Counted from the first letter of the stretch, positions 40,476 through 51,756 are shown. The stretch is 64,000 bases of DNA from Streptomyces sp. DHE7-1 (GCA_016432725.1 JACJDG010000003.1:1488001-1552000); one strand, 5' to 3'. Made by a program: numbers and translations. Notes: generated from the sequence alone by a model not told the origin.

Positions 40476-41945
40476 TCAGCGGCGTCCGGGCCGGAAGACC
40501 TCGTCGCAGGCGGCCCGCAGCCGGCGCACCCCCTCCGTGATCTCCCCGTGCCCGCGACCGCCGCGAAGCTCAGCCGGAGGTGGCCGGCGGGAGGTTCGGC
40601 GCTGAAGTAGGGACGGCCGGGGGTGACGGCGACGCCCGCGCGCAGGGCGGCGGCGGTGAGGGCGGACTCCGCCTCGGGACCCGAGCCGCCGGTGCCCGCC
40701 GCACCCTCGGGGAGGCGGAGCCAGAGGTGGTAGCCGCCGGACGGGATGTGGGGCAGGGCGAGTCCGGGCAGACAGCGGGCGAGCTCGGCGGTCATGGCGT
40801 CGCGGCGGGCCTTCAGCTCGGCCGACAGGGTCCGCAGATGGCGCGGCCAGGCCGGGGAGCCGACGAGCTCCAGAGCCGCCTCCTGGAGCGGCCGGGGCAC
40901 GAAGAAGCTGTCCACCACCTGGATGGCGCGCAGCCGTTCCAGCACCGGCCCCGGGCGGCCAGCGCGCTCACCCGGAAGCTGGGCGAGGTCGCCTTGGTCA
41001 GCGAGCCGACGTGGACGACGACGCCGTCGGGGTCGTCGGCGGCCAGCGGCCGGGGCAGCGGCCCGGCGTCCGCGTGCACCAGACGCCGCACGAAGTCGTC
41101 CTCGACCACGAACGCGCCCGCCGACCGGGCGATGCCCAGCACCTCGGCGCGGCGGCCGGGGCGAGGACGGCACCGGTCGGGTTCTGGAAGAGTGGCTGGC
41201 AGACGAAGACCCGGGCACCGGTGGCCCGGAAGGCGTCGGCGAGCAGGCCGGGGCGGACCCCGTCGGGGTCGACCGGCACCGGGACCGGGCGCAGCCCGGC
41301 GGCGCGCGCGAGCGCGAGCATGCCCGGGTAGGTGGGGGACTCGACGAGCACCGGGGCACCGGGCGGGGCGAGCGCCCGCAGGGCGGTGGCCAGCGCGGAC
41401 TGGCCGCCCGCCGCGACGAGCACCTCGGCGGCGGTGACGGCGCCGCCGATGCCGCGGGCGAACCACTCCCGCAGTTCCGGCAGCCCCTCCAGCGGAGGTC
41501 TGCCCCACGCGCCGGGCCGCCGCCCGGCCCGGGCGAGGGCGGCGGCCATCGCCCGCTCGGGCTGCAGGGAGGGGTGCGGATAGCCGCCGTTGAACTCCAG
41601 GACGCCCGGTGGCGGCGCGGCCAGCGAGACCGTGACCCCGGAGGCGTCCACGGTGCGCGGCACCAGGTCGGCGCCGTCGGCGCTCAGCGCGACCTCCTGC
41701 CAGGAGGTGTCACCGGCGGGCGCGGCGGCGGTGCGCGGTCCGGCCCGGAAGGCACCGGCGCCGGGCCGGGTCACCACCAGCCCTTCGGCGGCGAGCTGGG
41801 CGAGGGCCCGGGAGACGGTCACCGGACTCACCCGGAACCGCTCGACCAGGGCCCGGCTGGACGGGAGTTTTCCACCGTGCGAGTAGCGGTCCAGTTCCCG
41901 GCGCAGCCGTTCCGCCAGTTCACCCACACTGCTACTCTGTTCCAT
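40476..41945 (-). CDS. MocR/PdxR-type regulator: GntR domain plus aminotransferase domain (three frame breaks)
   Basis: An N-terminal GntR winged helix (KLPSSRALVERFRVSPVTVS, about residues 25-44) is followed by a class I aminotransferase-like domain: VLVAAGGQSALATAL, ESPTYPGMLALARAAG, PLFQNPTGAVLAP, GAFVVEDDFVRR and HVGSLTKATSPSFRVS with the PLP Lys. The frame breaks near 41157, 40950 and 40545, each repaired by one base. Restored length is about 490 residues. MocR proteins use PLP to sense a metabolite and often control a divergent transporter. Here the EamA gene is divergent with overlapping start codons. Confidence 0.85.
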
Positions 41946-41967
41946 GAGAGTAGAGAGTAGCGCTACT
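41931..41967. promoter_or_regulatory. Shared operator and promoters of the mocR-type gene and eamA
   Basis: Four copies of GCTACTCT or its complement occur: 41931-41938, 41947-41953, 41954-41960 and 41962-41967. The last two form the palindrome AGTAGCGCTACT. TACTCT ends five bases before the EamA ATG, and on the other strand TACTCT also precedes the regulator ATG. Both genes could be leaderless, with -10 elements inside the repeated boxes. Confidence 0.65.
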
Positions 41968-42858
41968 GCCGCCACCCCGATAGCGGTCACCGCCCCCGCC
42001 GCCGAGCGCCGGGGCTTCGGCACCGGTCAGGCCGCGCTCGGTGTCCTCGCCTTCTCCCTCACCTTCCCGGCCACCGCCTGGGGCCTGGAGAGCTTCGGGC
42101 CCTGGTCGCTGGTGGCCGTGCGCAGCGTGCTCGCGGCGCTCGTGGCCGGCGGCTGCCTGCTGGCCCTGCGCGTGCCGCTGCCCGGGCGCCGGCAGCTGGC
42201 AGGCCTCGCGGTCGTCGCCGGCGGAGTGGTGTTCGGCTTCCCGCTGCTGACCACGCTGGCCCTGCGTACCTCCACCACCGCGCACGCCGCCGTGGTGGTG
42301 GGCCTGCTGCCGCTGACCACCGCCGCCTGCTCGGCCCTGCGCACGGGCCACCGCCCCGCACGGCGGTTCTGGCTGGCGGCGCTGGCGGGCGCGGCGGCCG
42401 TGGTCGCCTTCACCGTCGTCCAGAGCGGCGGCGCGCTCACCGCCGCCGACGGGTATCTGTTCGCCGCGCTGCTGGTGTGCGCGGCCGGGTACACCGAGGG
42501 CGGCAGGCTGGCCCGGGTGATGCCGGGCTGGCAGGTCATCGGCTGGGCCCTGGTGCTGTGCCTGCCGCTGAGCGTGCCGGCCGCCGCGCTGGCGCTGTCG
42601 TACGAGCCGGTGCGGCTGACCGCGCACGGGGTGGCGGGTCTGCTGTGGGTGGCGCTGGGCTCGCAGTTCCTCGGGCTGGTGGTCTGGTACCGGGGCATGG
42701 CGGCCGTCGGCATCCCGAAGGCCAGCCAGTTGCAGTTGGCCCAGCCCCTGCTCACACTGGTGTGGTCGGCGCTGCTGCTGGGCGAGAACCTCACGGCGGC
42801 CGCTCCCCTGACCGCCGTCGCCGTACTCGTGTGCATCGCCGTCACCCAGCGGTCGTGA
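41944..42858 (+). CDS. EamA/DMT family transporter
   Basis: A 304-residue permease with ten predicted helices in two EamA repeats, each ending with the usual proline- and glycine-rich exit (GLLPLTTAACSALRTG in repeat 1, QLAQPLLTLVWSALLLGENL in repeat 2). The family exports metabolites and amino acids. Its start codon overlaps that of the divergent MocR-type regulator by two bases, so the regulator almost certainly controls it. The substrate may be the metabolite sensed by that regulator. Confidence 0.9.
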   Translation: MRVESSATAATPIAVTAPAAERRGFGTGQAALGVLAFSLTFPATAWGLESFGPWSLVAVRSVLAALVAGGCLLALRVPLPGRRQLAGLAVVAGGVVFGFPLLTTLALRTSTTAHAAVVVGLLPLTTAACSALRTGHRPARRFWLAALAGAAAVVAFTVVQSGGALTAADGYLFAALLVCAAGYTEGGRLARVMPGWQVIGWALVLCLPLSVPAAALALSYEPVRLTAHGVAGLLWVALGSQFLGLVVWYRGMAAVGIPKASQLQLAQPLLTLVWSALLLGENLTAAAPLTAVAVLVCIAVTQRS

Positions 42859-42876
42859 CGTGAGGAGGGCCTGCCG

Positions 42877-43077
42877 ATGCGTGCATCCGTGGGAGACCAG
42901 CTTGTCCAGCACGGCAGGGTGGTCGGCCAGCACGACCAGGTGTCGGAAGTCGTCGAGGTGATGGGCACGGAGGGCAGCCCGCCCTACCGGGTCCGCTTCG
43001 CCGACGGACACGAGGCCGTGATGTCACCCGGCCCGGACTGCCAGATCAAGCACAAGGAGAAGGAACAGCGGCTGTAG
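42877..43077 (+). CDS. DUF1918 domain protein
   Basis: A 66-residue protein with the DUF1918 pattern: MRASVGDQLVQHGRVVG, then VVEVMGTEGSPPYRVRFADG and HEAVMSPGPDC. These SH3-like small proteins are frequent in actinobacteria and have no known function. GAGGAG precedes the ATG. It begins 18 bp after the transporter gene, so it is probably co-transcribed. Confidence 0.9.
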   Translation: MRASVGDQLVQHGRVVGQHDQVSEVVEVMGTEGSPPYRVRFADGHEAVMSPGPDCQIKHKEKEQRL

Positions 43078-43078
43078 C

Positions 43079-44352
43079 TCAGCGCGGGGTCCTCGCCGGC
43101 TGCCGGTAGTGGTCGGCGACCACCCGTGCCATCGCCCCGATCGGGTCCGCCGCCACCTCCTTGGCGGCGAAGAACACGTGCCCGCGCACCTGCGGGTACC
43201 GGGCGGCGAGCGTGAGGTGCCGGGACAGCTCGACGGGGTCCTGCCACTGCGAGGGCTGCCCCGCCGCCCCCGCCTTGTACAGCGCCTCCCCGACGTACAG
43301 GCGGGTACCGGTGCCCCGCGCCACCCCGGCCCACCAGTCGACCAGGGTGGCGTAGTCGGCGGCGGCGAAGCCGATGTTCCAGTAGATCTGCGGGACGATG
43401 TAGTCGATCCAGTGGTTGCGCACCCAGGTGCGGGTGTCCGCGTGCAGGTCGTCGTACGTCTGCACGCCCGCCCGGGTGTCCGAGCCCAGCGGGTCGGTCG
43501 TGGCGTTGCGCCACACCCCGAAGGGCTGATCCCGAACCGGGTGCCGGGCCGGACCCGCCGGATGCCCGCCGCCATCTCCCGCACCAGCCGGTCGATGTTG
43601 TCCCGGCGCCAGTCCGCCCGGGCCGCGAAGTCCCCGCCGTACCGGTCGTAGGAGGCGTCGTCGTCGAAGGTCTGTCCGGCGACCGGGTAGGGGTAGAAGT
43701 AGTCGTCGAAGTGGACGGCGTCGACCGGGTACCTGGCGACCGCGTCCAGCATGGCCCGCTGCACGAAGGCCCGGACCTCGGGCAGCCCCGGGTCGTAGTA
43801 GAGCCTGCCGCCGTACGGCACCACCCAGTCCGGGTGCAGCCGGGCCGGGTGGGACGGGGCCAGCCGGCCGGGGTCGGTGTGGTTGGCGACGCGGTACGGG
43901 TTGAACCAGGCGTGCAGTTCCAGGCCGCGGGCGTGGGCCTCGCGCACGGCGGTGCCCAGCGGGTCCCAGCCGGGGTCCCGGCCCTGGGTACCGGTGAGGT
44001 ACTCGGACCACGGCTCGTACGGCGAGGGCCACAGGGCGTCCGCCGTCGGCCGCACCTGGAGGATCACCGTGTTGAGCCGGTCCCGGACCGCCCGGTCCAG
44101 ATGTCCGATCAGCTCCTCGCGCTGCTCGGCGGCCGTGAGGCCGGGCTTCGACGGCCAGTCGCGGTTGGCCACGGTCGCGACCCACACGCCCCGCATCTCG
44201 GCGGGTGCGCCGTGCCCGCCCGCCGCACCCCGCCCGGCGCCGGCGCCCCGCAGGCCGGGCGCCGCCACCGCCTCCTGGGCCCCGGCCGCCTGGGCCGCCG
44301 CCAGCGTCGACAGCGCCGCCGCAGCGAACGCCCGGCGTGAGATCCGCCCCAT
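43079..44352 (-). CDS. Secreted family 10-like glycosyl hydrolase (GHL10/YngK type; frame broken near 43524)
   Basis: About 425 residues. The N-terminus is a Tat-type signal (MGRISRRAFAAAALSTLAAA). The TIM-barrel domain is recognisable from EMRGVWVATVANRDWPSKPG, VILQVRPTADALWPSPYEPW, LELHAWFNPYRVA and VDAVHFDDYFYPYP, where acidic residues probably act in catalysis. The frame breaks near 43521-43526, then resumes PFGVWRNATTDPLGSD. Such proteins act on cell-wall or surface glycans. The gene is divergent from the dehydrogenase gene at 44530. Confidence 0.88.
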
Positions 44353-44529
44353 TCCCGCACCCCCATACGCTCCGGATCCGCACCCTCACGGATCGTTCCG
44401 GGCCCCAGGATGCCCCCACCCGCGCGATCGATCATCGATACTTGGCGGTAACGTGCACGATCGGAGCAGGCGCCGACCCGGAGTCCTGCCACACCCGGAC
44501 AAAGCCGGAGAACCAGCGAAGGGGACGAT

Positions 44530-45387
44530 GTGACCGACATCGAGCGCGTCGGAGTCGTGGGCTGCGGCCAGATGGGCGCGGGCATCGCCGAGGTGTGCGC
44601 CCGCGCGGGACTGGACGTGAAGGTCGCCGAGACCACCGGCGAGGCCCTGGAGATCGGCCGGACCCGGCTGCTCAACTCCCTGACCAAGGCCGCCGAGCGC
44701 GGCAAGATCTCCGAGGAGGAGCGGGACTCCACGCTCGCCCGGCTGAGCTTCACCACGGACCTCGGCGAGTTCGCCGACCGCGATCTGGTGATCGAGGCCG
44801 TGGTGGAGAGCGAGCAGGTGAAGACGGAGATCTTCCAGGTGCTCGACCAGGTGGTGACCCGCCCGGACGCGATCCTCGCCTCCAACACCTCCTCCATCCC
44901 GCTGGTGAAGCTGGCGGTCTCCACCTCGCGGCCCGACCACGTCGTCGGCGTCCACTTCTTCAACCCGGCCCCGGTGCAGAAGCTGGTGGAGCTGATCCCG
45001 GCGCTCACCACCTCCGAGGGCACCCTCAGCCGGGCCCAGGCGTTCGCCGAGAAGCTGCTCGGCAAGCACGCGATCCGCGCCCAGGACCGCTCCGGCTTCG
45101 TGGTCAACGCGCTGCTGGTGCCGTACCTGCTGTCGGCGATCCGGATGTTCGAGTCCGGCATCGCCAGCCGCGAGGACATCGACAACGGCATGGAGATGGG
45201 CTGCGCCCACCCGATGGGCCCGCTGAAGCTGTCCGACCTGATCGGCCTGGACACCATCGTCTCCATCGCCAACTCCATGTACGCCGAGTACAAGGAGCCG
45301 CTGTACGCCGCTCCCCCGCTGCTCCAGCGCATGGTCGAGGCCGGCCGGCTCGGCCGGAAGACGGGGTCGGGCTTCTACAGCTACTGA
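44530..45387 (+). CDS. 3-hydroxybutyryl-CoA dehydrogenase
   Basis: A 285-residue NAD(P)-dependent enzyme. The Rossmann motif GVVGCGQMGAGIAEV is at residues 8-22. The catalytic region includes SNTSSIPLVKLA and the active His in VGVHFFNPAPVQKLVELI, and the C-terminal domain ends GRKTGSGFYSY. It interconverts acetoacetyl-CoA and 3-hydroxybutyryl-CoA in butyrate or ethylmalonyl-CoA type metabolism. The GTG at 44530 follows GAAGGGGA. It is monocistronic, ended by a strong terminator. Confidence 0.95.
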   Translation: MTDIERVGVVGCGQMGAGIAEVCARAGLDVKVAETTGEALEIGRTRLLNSLTKAAERGKISEEERDSTLARLSFTTDLGEFADRDLVIEAVVESEQVKTEIFQVLDQVVTRPDAILASNTSSIPLVKLAVSTSRPDHVVGVHFFNPAPVQKLVELIPALTTSEGTLSRAQAFAEKLLGKHAIRAQDRSGFVVNALLVPYLLSAIRMFESGIASREDIDNGMEMGCAHPMGPLKLSDLIGLDTIVSIANSMYAEYKEPLYAAPPLLQRMVEAGRLGRKTGSGFYSY

Positions 45388-45407
45388 TTACCGTCCGCTA
45401 CACCCGT

Positions 45408-45437
45408 GGGCCCGGCACCGATTTCGGTGCCGGGCCC
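45408..45437 (+). terminator. Terminator of the dehydrogenase gene
   Basis: GGGCCCGGCACCG pairs perfectly with CGGTGCCGGGCCC around a four-base loop, followed by ATCTGTTT. It is 20 bp after the stop codon and one of the strongest stems in the window. Confidence 0.9.
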
Positions 45438-45514
45438 ATCTGTTTCACACACCGTGTGCGTGCCGGGCCCGCATATGCCCGTCACACACGCTCCCCACGC
45501 GCTTACCAGCGGAG

Positions 45515-45543
45515 TTGACTCTGCATGCGCATGCAAGTGGTGC
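45515..45543 (+). promoter_or_regulatory. Promoter-like site with ARG-box-like palindrome
   Basis: TTGACT (45515-45520) is followed at once by the perfect palindrome TGCATGCGCATGCA (45522-45535). The 18-mer TCTGCATGCGCATGCAAG agrees with the argG box at 14 of 18 positions and with most fixed positions of the ARG consensus. It may be an ArgR site or the target of another dimeric regulator. Confidence 0.45.
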
Positions 45544-45580
45544 GGAACCACCACGTCCGACTACGGAAAGGAGTGGACCC

Positions 45581-45837
45581 GTGAGCGCCGAACCGGAGCA
45601 TCCCGTGGTCCATGGAGAACTCGCAGAGTTACGGCGCCGCCTCGACGTGGCGTACGCCCGCGTCGAGGGAGGACTCGCCCTGCTCAGTCACCGCGCCGAG
45701 GAGACCGCGAAGGAGGTGGACGACCTGCACACGCGCATGAGCTCACTGGAGCACGCACGCTGGCCCTGCCCTCGCTGGCCGTCCTCACCGCCCTCGGAGC
45801 ACTCGTCGTGACGGTCTGGCAGGCGCTGGCCCGCTAG
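45581..45837 (+). CDS. Small coiled-coil protein with C-terminal membrane helix (frame broken near 45764)
   Basis: A GTG at 45581 follows AAAGGAG. The first 60 residues look like a coiled coil (ELAELRRRLDVAYARVEGG, RAEETAKEVDDLHTRMSSLE). As sequenced the frame then reads a short nonsense tail, but one base at 45763-45766 restores a hydrophobic end, LPSLAVLTALGALVVTVWQA, that would anchor it in the membrane. About 85 residues. I recognise no family. The palindromic promoter upstream is the only hint about regulation. Confidence 0.65.
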
Positions 45838-45840
45838 GAG

Positions 45841-45874
45841 TATTGACCCGCAGGGTTGTTGACGCGGGTCAATA
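45841..45874. terminator. Bidirectional terminator between convergent genes
   Basis: TATTGACCCGC (45841-45851) and GCGGGTCAATA (45864-45874) form a perfect 11-bp stem with a 12-nt loop. It sits exactly between the small coiled-coil gene and the end of the convergent NUDIX gene. Confidence 0.8.
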
Positions 45875-45877
45875 CAC

Positions 45878-46418
45878 CTAGGCCCGGTCGTCGGCGAGCC
45901 TCGTGTGGTGCAGCAGGAGCAACGCGGCCGCCATGTTGGCGGCCGGGACCTCCCCCGGGCGACGAGGTCGGGGACGATCTTGAGCGGGACCCACTCCCGG
46001 CGGTCCGACTCGAAGTCGTCCACGGGGTGTCCTACGTACTCCCGTGGTCGGACCAGTAGATGTGGTGCCGGGCGTCAGTGAGGCCGTTGGACGGCTCCAC
46101 GCTCATCAGGTGGTGCAGCGGTCCCGGCCGCCAGCCGGTCTCCTCCTCCAGTTCCCTGGCGGCCGCGCTCGCGATGTCCTCGCCGTCCTCCACCACACCG
46201 GCGGCCAGTTCCCAGCCCCAGCTGTCGGTGATGAAGCGGTGCCGCCACAGCAGCAGGACCTCGTTGGCCTCGTTGACGACCGTGGCGACGGCGACCGGCC
46301 GCAGCCGGATCAGGAAGTGGTCGAGATGCCGGCCGTCCGGCAGCTCCACATCTGCGAGATTGACGCTGAACCAGCGGTTCTCATAAACAGTTTGTTCGTT
46401 CTGTTTCGTCCACTGCAC
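45878..46418 (-). CDS. NUDIX hydrolase (two frame breaks)
   Basis: About 180 residues. The NUDIX box is complete: GVVEDGEDIASAAARELEEE followed by TGW, with metal-binding Glu residues. It resembles ADP-ribose pyrophosphatase-type enzymes (N-terminal ENRWFSVNLADVELPDG). The C-terminal part is split by frame breaks at 46041-46043 and 45952-45956; restored it ends in a helix with AALLLLHHTRLADD. The start is a GTG at 46418 (MQWTKQNEQ). It hydrolyses a nucleoside diphosphate derivative. It lies 64 bp downstream of the TPR regulator on the same strand. Confidence 0.88.
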
Positions 46419-46482
46419 GGTTCTGCCACCTTCCACCGAGTAAGGGGCAATATCGCAGCAGGGCTGTGTACCTACAGTGCGC

Positions 46483-47822
46483 CTACAGCGGTACGCGCAG
46501 TGCGCCGTCGATGAGTTCGGCGGCCTCGGCGGTCCCGGCCGAGCCGCAGCGCACCAGGTGCTCGCGCACCGCGCGGAGTCTGTCGCGCAGTCGCTGGGAC
46601 TCCATCCCGCGCGCCTGCTCGGCCATCTGCACGGCCGTGGCCACCGCGTTGTCGGCGTTGCCCTGGCGCAGTTCGATGGTGCTGAGCATGGCGAGCCGGT
46701 GCACCCGGCCGCGGTCGTGCGCGGGGTTGTCCACCGCGGCCGCCGCGTGCTCCCGGGCGGCGGCCAGCTCACCGAGGCTCAGCAGCGCCTCGGCCACCTG
46801 GACGTTGACCAGGCCGGGCTGTACGTATCCCGTCTCGTCCGGCTCGTACCCCCGCCGGATGCGGTCGGCGGCCGTCTCGGCCCGGCGGATGCAGGACAGG
46901 GCGCTGCCGGAATCTCCCAGGTGGGCGTACGCCTTCGCCTGCATCGCGTACAGGTCGGAGGCGAGGGCCGGGGTGATGTGCTTGCCCGCCGCGCGCAGGG
47001 CCGCCTCGGCGAACGCCACCGCCTGCCGGTGCTCCCGCATGAACAGCGCCTGGTTGACCAGCAGCGCGATCACGTACGCGCCGAGCCCCCGGTCCCCGCT
47101 GGCCTTTGCCAGCCGCAGTGCCTGGTGGAAGTAGCGCTGGGCCAGCCCGTGCGCGTCCGAATCGTAGGCGCAGATACCGGCGATCGCCACCAACCCGCCC
47201 GTGGCGCGGTGCAGTTGGCGCCCGGTGGCGTCGGTGTAGCCGCCGCGCAGCAGCGGGGCCGCCTCGGCGTTGAGGAAGCCGACGATCCGCGCCCGGGTCG
47301 CCACACCGCCGGCCTTGCGGTACATCTGCTCGTAGTGGGTGCGGGCCGCGCGCAGCAGTTCGAGGTCGGCCGCGGTGACCCGGTGCCGGCCGCCCGGGAG
47401 ACGTCCACGTCCTCGGGCGGGTTCTCCCACTCCCACACCGGCATGACGGCGGGGGTGCCGGTGACCGCCGGCGCGCCGAGCACATGCGGGCGCTGCTGTT
47501 CGTCCGAGCGCCACAGCGCGGTGGCCCGCTCCACGAAGCCGGACAGCGAGCCGGTGTGCGGGGCGCTGGGCTCACCGGGCACGCCGAGGCCGATGTCGTC
47601 GAGGGTGACCGGGCGGTGCAGCCGTCCGGCGAGCACCTCGCAGATCAGGTCGGGCACCTGGCCGCGCGGCCGCTGGCCCTTCAACCACCGTGCCACGGCG
47701 GTGTGTTCGTAGCGGAGCGCGAGACCCCGTGCACGGCCGGCCTGGTTCACGTGGGCGGCGAGACCGGCGTGCGAGATCCCCGCCTCGTCCAGGATCGCGT
47801 CGAGCAGAGTGTTGGGCTGCAT
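46483..47822 (-). CDS. Helix-turn-helix/TPR regulator, NsdA-like (frame broken near 47391)
   Basis: About 446 residues restored. The N-terminal segment (MQPNTLLDAILDEAGISHAG, AVARWLKGQRPRGQVPDLIC) is an atypical helix-turn-helix found in a large Streptomyces family that includes the antibiotic-production repressor NsdA. After the break at 47389-47393 the rest is a series of TPR-like helix pairs (HGLAQRYFHQALRLAKASGD, LASDLYAMQAKAYAHLGDSG). Such proteins bind partners or peptides and influence development. The direct target is unknown. A palindromic site overlaps its promoter region. Confidence 0.8.
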
Positions 47823-47869
47823 GGATGCCCCCCGAGTGGCCTGGTGTCCGTCAGCGTAGTGGCTCGGCC

Positions 47870-47886
47870 TTCACACGGGGTGTGAA
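47870..47886. promoter_or_regulatory. Palindrome upstream of the TPR regulator
   Basis: TTCACACGGGGTGTGAA has perfect 7-bp arms around three bases. On the minus strand TACGCT, a possible -10 element, follows 11 bp downstream, so a dimer bound here would contact the -35 region. It may be an autoregulatory or external operator. Confidence 0.5.
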
Positions 47887-47953
47887 CGGAGTACGCGCAT
47901 CCGCGGCGTGCGCGCGCTGTCGCGGAGCGTGGTGCCGCCGGTTGACTGGTCGT

Positions 47954-47999
47954 CCGGCCAAGCCGCCGGCTCCCCCTCAAAAAGCGGTGGCTTGGCCGG
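47954..47999 (-). terminator. Long hairpin downstream of pheT
   Basis: CCGGCCAAGCC (47954-47964) pairs with GGCTTGGCCGG (47989-47999), extended to about 15 bp with one mismatch. The loop is 16 nt. It follows a first hairpin at 48038-48065, making a tandem stop after pheT. Confidence 0.55.
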
Positions 48000-48037
48000 G
48001 TCGCCCTCCGGCGGTTCGGGGCGGTGGGCAAAGCGAA

Positions 48038-48065
48038 CGGACCGGCCCCCGGAGGGGCCGGTCCG
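48038..48065 (-). terminator. Terminator of pheST
   Basis: CGGACCGGCCCC and GGGGCCGGTCCG form a perfect 12-bp stem with a four-base loop, 50 bp after the pheT stop. Confidence 0.85.
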
Positions 48066-48114
48066 TCGCCGCCGGCAGGTGAACGAGACGGGCCGGCGGC
48101 CGCGTCGACGCGGA

Positions 48115-50635
48115 TCAGCCGCGCAGCACGGCTCCGGTCCGCTCGCCCGCCAGGGCGACCGCCGCGTCCCGGGCCGCGGACGCCTCGTCCACGGTCAGCG
48201 TCCGGTCACCCGCGCGGAAGCGCAGCGCGTAGGCCAGGGACTTGCGGCCCTCGCCGAGCTGCTCCGCGTTCTCGTACACGTCGAACAGCCGGATGGACTC
48301 GAGCAGTTCGCCCGCGCCCTCCCGCAGCGCGGCCTCCACCTCGGCGGCGGGGACCGGCCGGTCGACCACGAGGGCGACGTCCTGCGTGGCCACCGGGAAC
48401 GTGGAGATGCTCGGCGCCTGCACCACGCCGTCGCCGACCGCCTCCAGGGCGTCCAGGTCCAGCTCCATCGCGCAGGTGCGCTCGGGCAGGCCCAGCGCCT
48501 TGAGGACCCGCGGGTGCAGTTCGCCCGCGTGGCCCACGACCCGCTCCGTGCCACCGTCGGCGACGACGAGCTCGGCGCAGCGGCCCGGGTGCCAGGGACC
48601 GTACTGGCCCTTGCGCACGATCAGGTCGGCACCGGTCTCCGCGGCGACGACGCGGCCGGCCTCGATCGCGTCGGCCCAGTCCGCCGGGCGGCCCTTGCCC
48701 CACCAGCCGGCCCGCTCGCGAGCGCCCGCGAGCACCACGGCGACGTGCCGGGGCTGCTCGGGCAGCGCGCCGTTCAGCGACGCGATCTCCTCGTCGGTCG
48801 GGCGGCGGTCGACGGACAGGTGCACGCCGGCGCGCTGCTCCTCCCGGGCTGGAAGACCAGTCCGGTCTCGAACAGGGCCAGGTCGTGCGAGCCGCGGCCG
48901 TCGTTGCGGCGCAGCGCGCCCAGCAGGCCGGGCAGCAGCGTCGTGCGGAGCGCGGGCTCCTCGTCGTTGAGCGGGTTGACCAGCTTCACCACGCGGCGGG
49001 CCGGGTCACCGGACTCCAGGCCGAGCTGGTCGAAGACCTGCTCGCCGAGGAACGGGTAGTTCGGCGCCTCGACGTAGCCGGCGCCGGCCAGCGCGCGGCC
49101 CACCCGGCGGTGCAGCCGCTGGCGGTGGGTCAGGCCGCGGCCGGAGGGCGGCTTCGGCAGCGTGGAGGGCAGGTTCTCGTAGCCCTCCAGGCGGATGACC
49201 TCCTCGGCCAGGTCGTTGGCCTCGGTGAGGTCGGGCCGCCAGGACGGCACCGTGACGAGCAGTTCGTCCTGGCCCTGGACGTCGCAGCCGATCTCCTGCA
49301 GCCGGCGCACCACGGTCGCGCGGCCGTAGTCCACGCCAGCGACCCGGTCAGGGTGGTCGGCGGGGATCGTGACGGTCCGCGGGGCGGTGGGCGCGACGAC
49401 CTCGGTGACGCCGGCCTCGGCCGTGCCGCCGGCGAGCAGCACCAGCAGGTCCACGGTGCGCTGCGCGGCGGCCGCGGCGGCCCGCGGGTCGACACCCCGC
49501 TCGAAGCGGCGGGAGGCCTCGGAGGACAGCTTGTGACGGCGGGCCGTACGGGCGATCGAGACGGCGTCGAAGTGGGCGGCCTCGATGACCACGTCGGTCG
49601 AGGCGTCCACCCCGTTCCCGGTGTCGTCGTGGTCGGCGATCTCCGTGTTGGCGCCGCCCATGACACCGGCCAGGCCGATCGGGCCGCGCTCGTCGGTGAT
49701 GACCAGGTCCTCCGAGTGCAGCTTGCGCTCGGTGCCGTCGAGGGTGACGAGCTTCTCGCCCTCCTCGGCCCGGCGGACGCCGATCGTGCCCTGGACCAGG
49801 TTCCGGTCGTAGGCGTGCAGCGGCTGGCCCAGCTCCATCATCACGTAGTTCGTGACGTCGACGGCGAGCGAGATCGGGCGCATGCCGACCTTCTGCAGCC
49901 GGCGCCGCAGCCAGATCGGGGAGCGGGCCTCGGGGCTCAGGCCGGTGACCGTGCGGGCGGTGAAGCGGTCGCAGCCGACCGGCTCGGCGACCTGCACCGG
50001 GTAGCCGAAGGCGTTCGGGGCGGGCACGTCGAGCAGTGCCGGGTCGCGCAGCGGCAGGCCGTAGGCGATGGCGGTCTCGCGGGCGACGCCGCGGATGGAC
50101 AGGCAGTCGCCGCGGTTGGCGGTGACGGCGATGTCCAGCACCTCGTCGACGAGCTGGAGCAGCTCGACGGCGTCCTGCCCGACCTCGGTCTCCGGCGGCA
50201 GCACGATGATGCCGTGGGTGCCGTCGTCGCCCATGCCCAGCTCGTCGGTGGAGCAGATCATGCCGTGGGACGTCTTGCCGTAGGTCTTGCGGGCGGCGAT
50301 GGAGAAGCCGCCGGGCAGCGTGGCGCCGGGCAGGACCACGACGACCTTGTCGCCGACGGCGAAGTTCCGGGCACCGCAGACGATCTCCTGCGGCTCGCCC
50401 GTGCCGTTGGCCTGGCCGACGTCGACGGTGCAGAAGCGGATCGGCTTCTTGAAGCCCTCCAGCTCCTCGATGGTCAGCACCTGACCGACGACCAGCGGCC
50501 CCTTGAGGTCGGCACCGAGCTGCTCGACGGTCTCGACCTCGAGGCCGGCCGAAATGAGCTTGGCCTGTACGTCACGGCCGGTTTCGGTCGCCGGCAGGTC
50601 GACGTACTCCCGCAGCCAGGAAAGCGGGACCCGCA

Positions 50636-50636
<1 letters not shown>
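48115..50636 (-). CDS. pheT: Phenylalanyl-tRNA synthetase beta subunit (frame broken near 48845)
   Basis: About 840 residues. N-terminal [10 protein letters not shown], a tRNA-binding (EMAP-like) domain (about residues 40-155), B3/B4 editing domain, B5 domain and a C-terminal ferredoxin-like anticodon-binding domain ([20 protein letters not shown]). The frame shifts near 48843-48846, within the catalytic-like core region, and continues correctly as [20 protein letters not shown]. PheT with PheS forms the alpha2-beta2 enzyme that charges tRNA-Phe. The gene is essential, so a genuine frameshift is implausible and the break is best read as a sequence error. Its ATG shares one base with the pheS stop. 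Confidence 0.97.
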
Positions 50637-51756
<1,120 letters not shown>

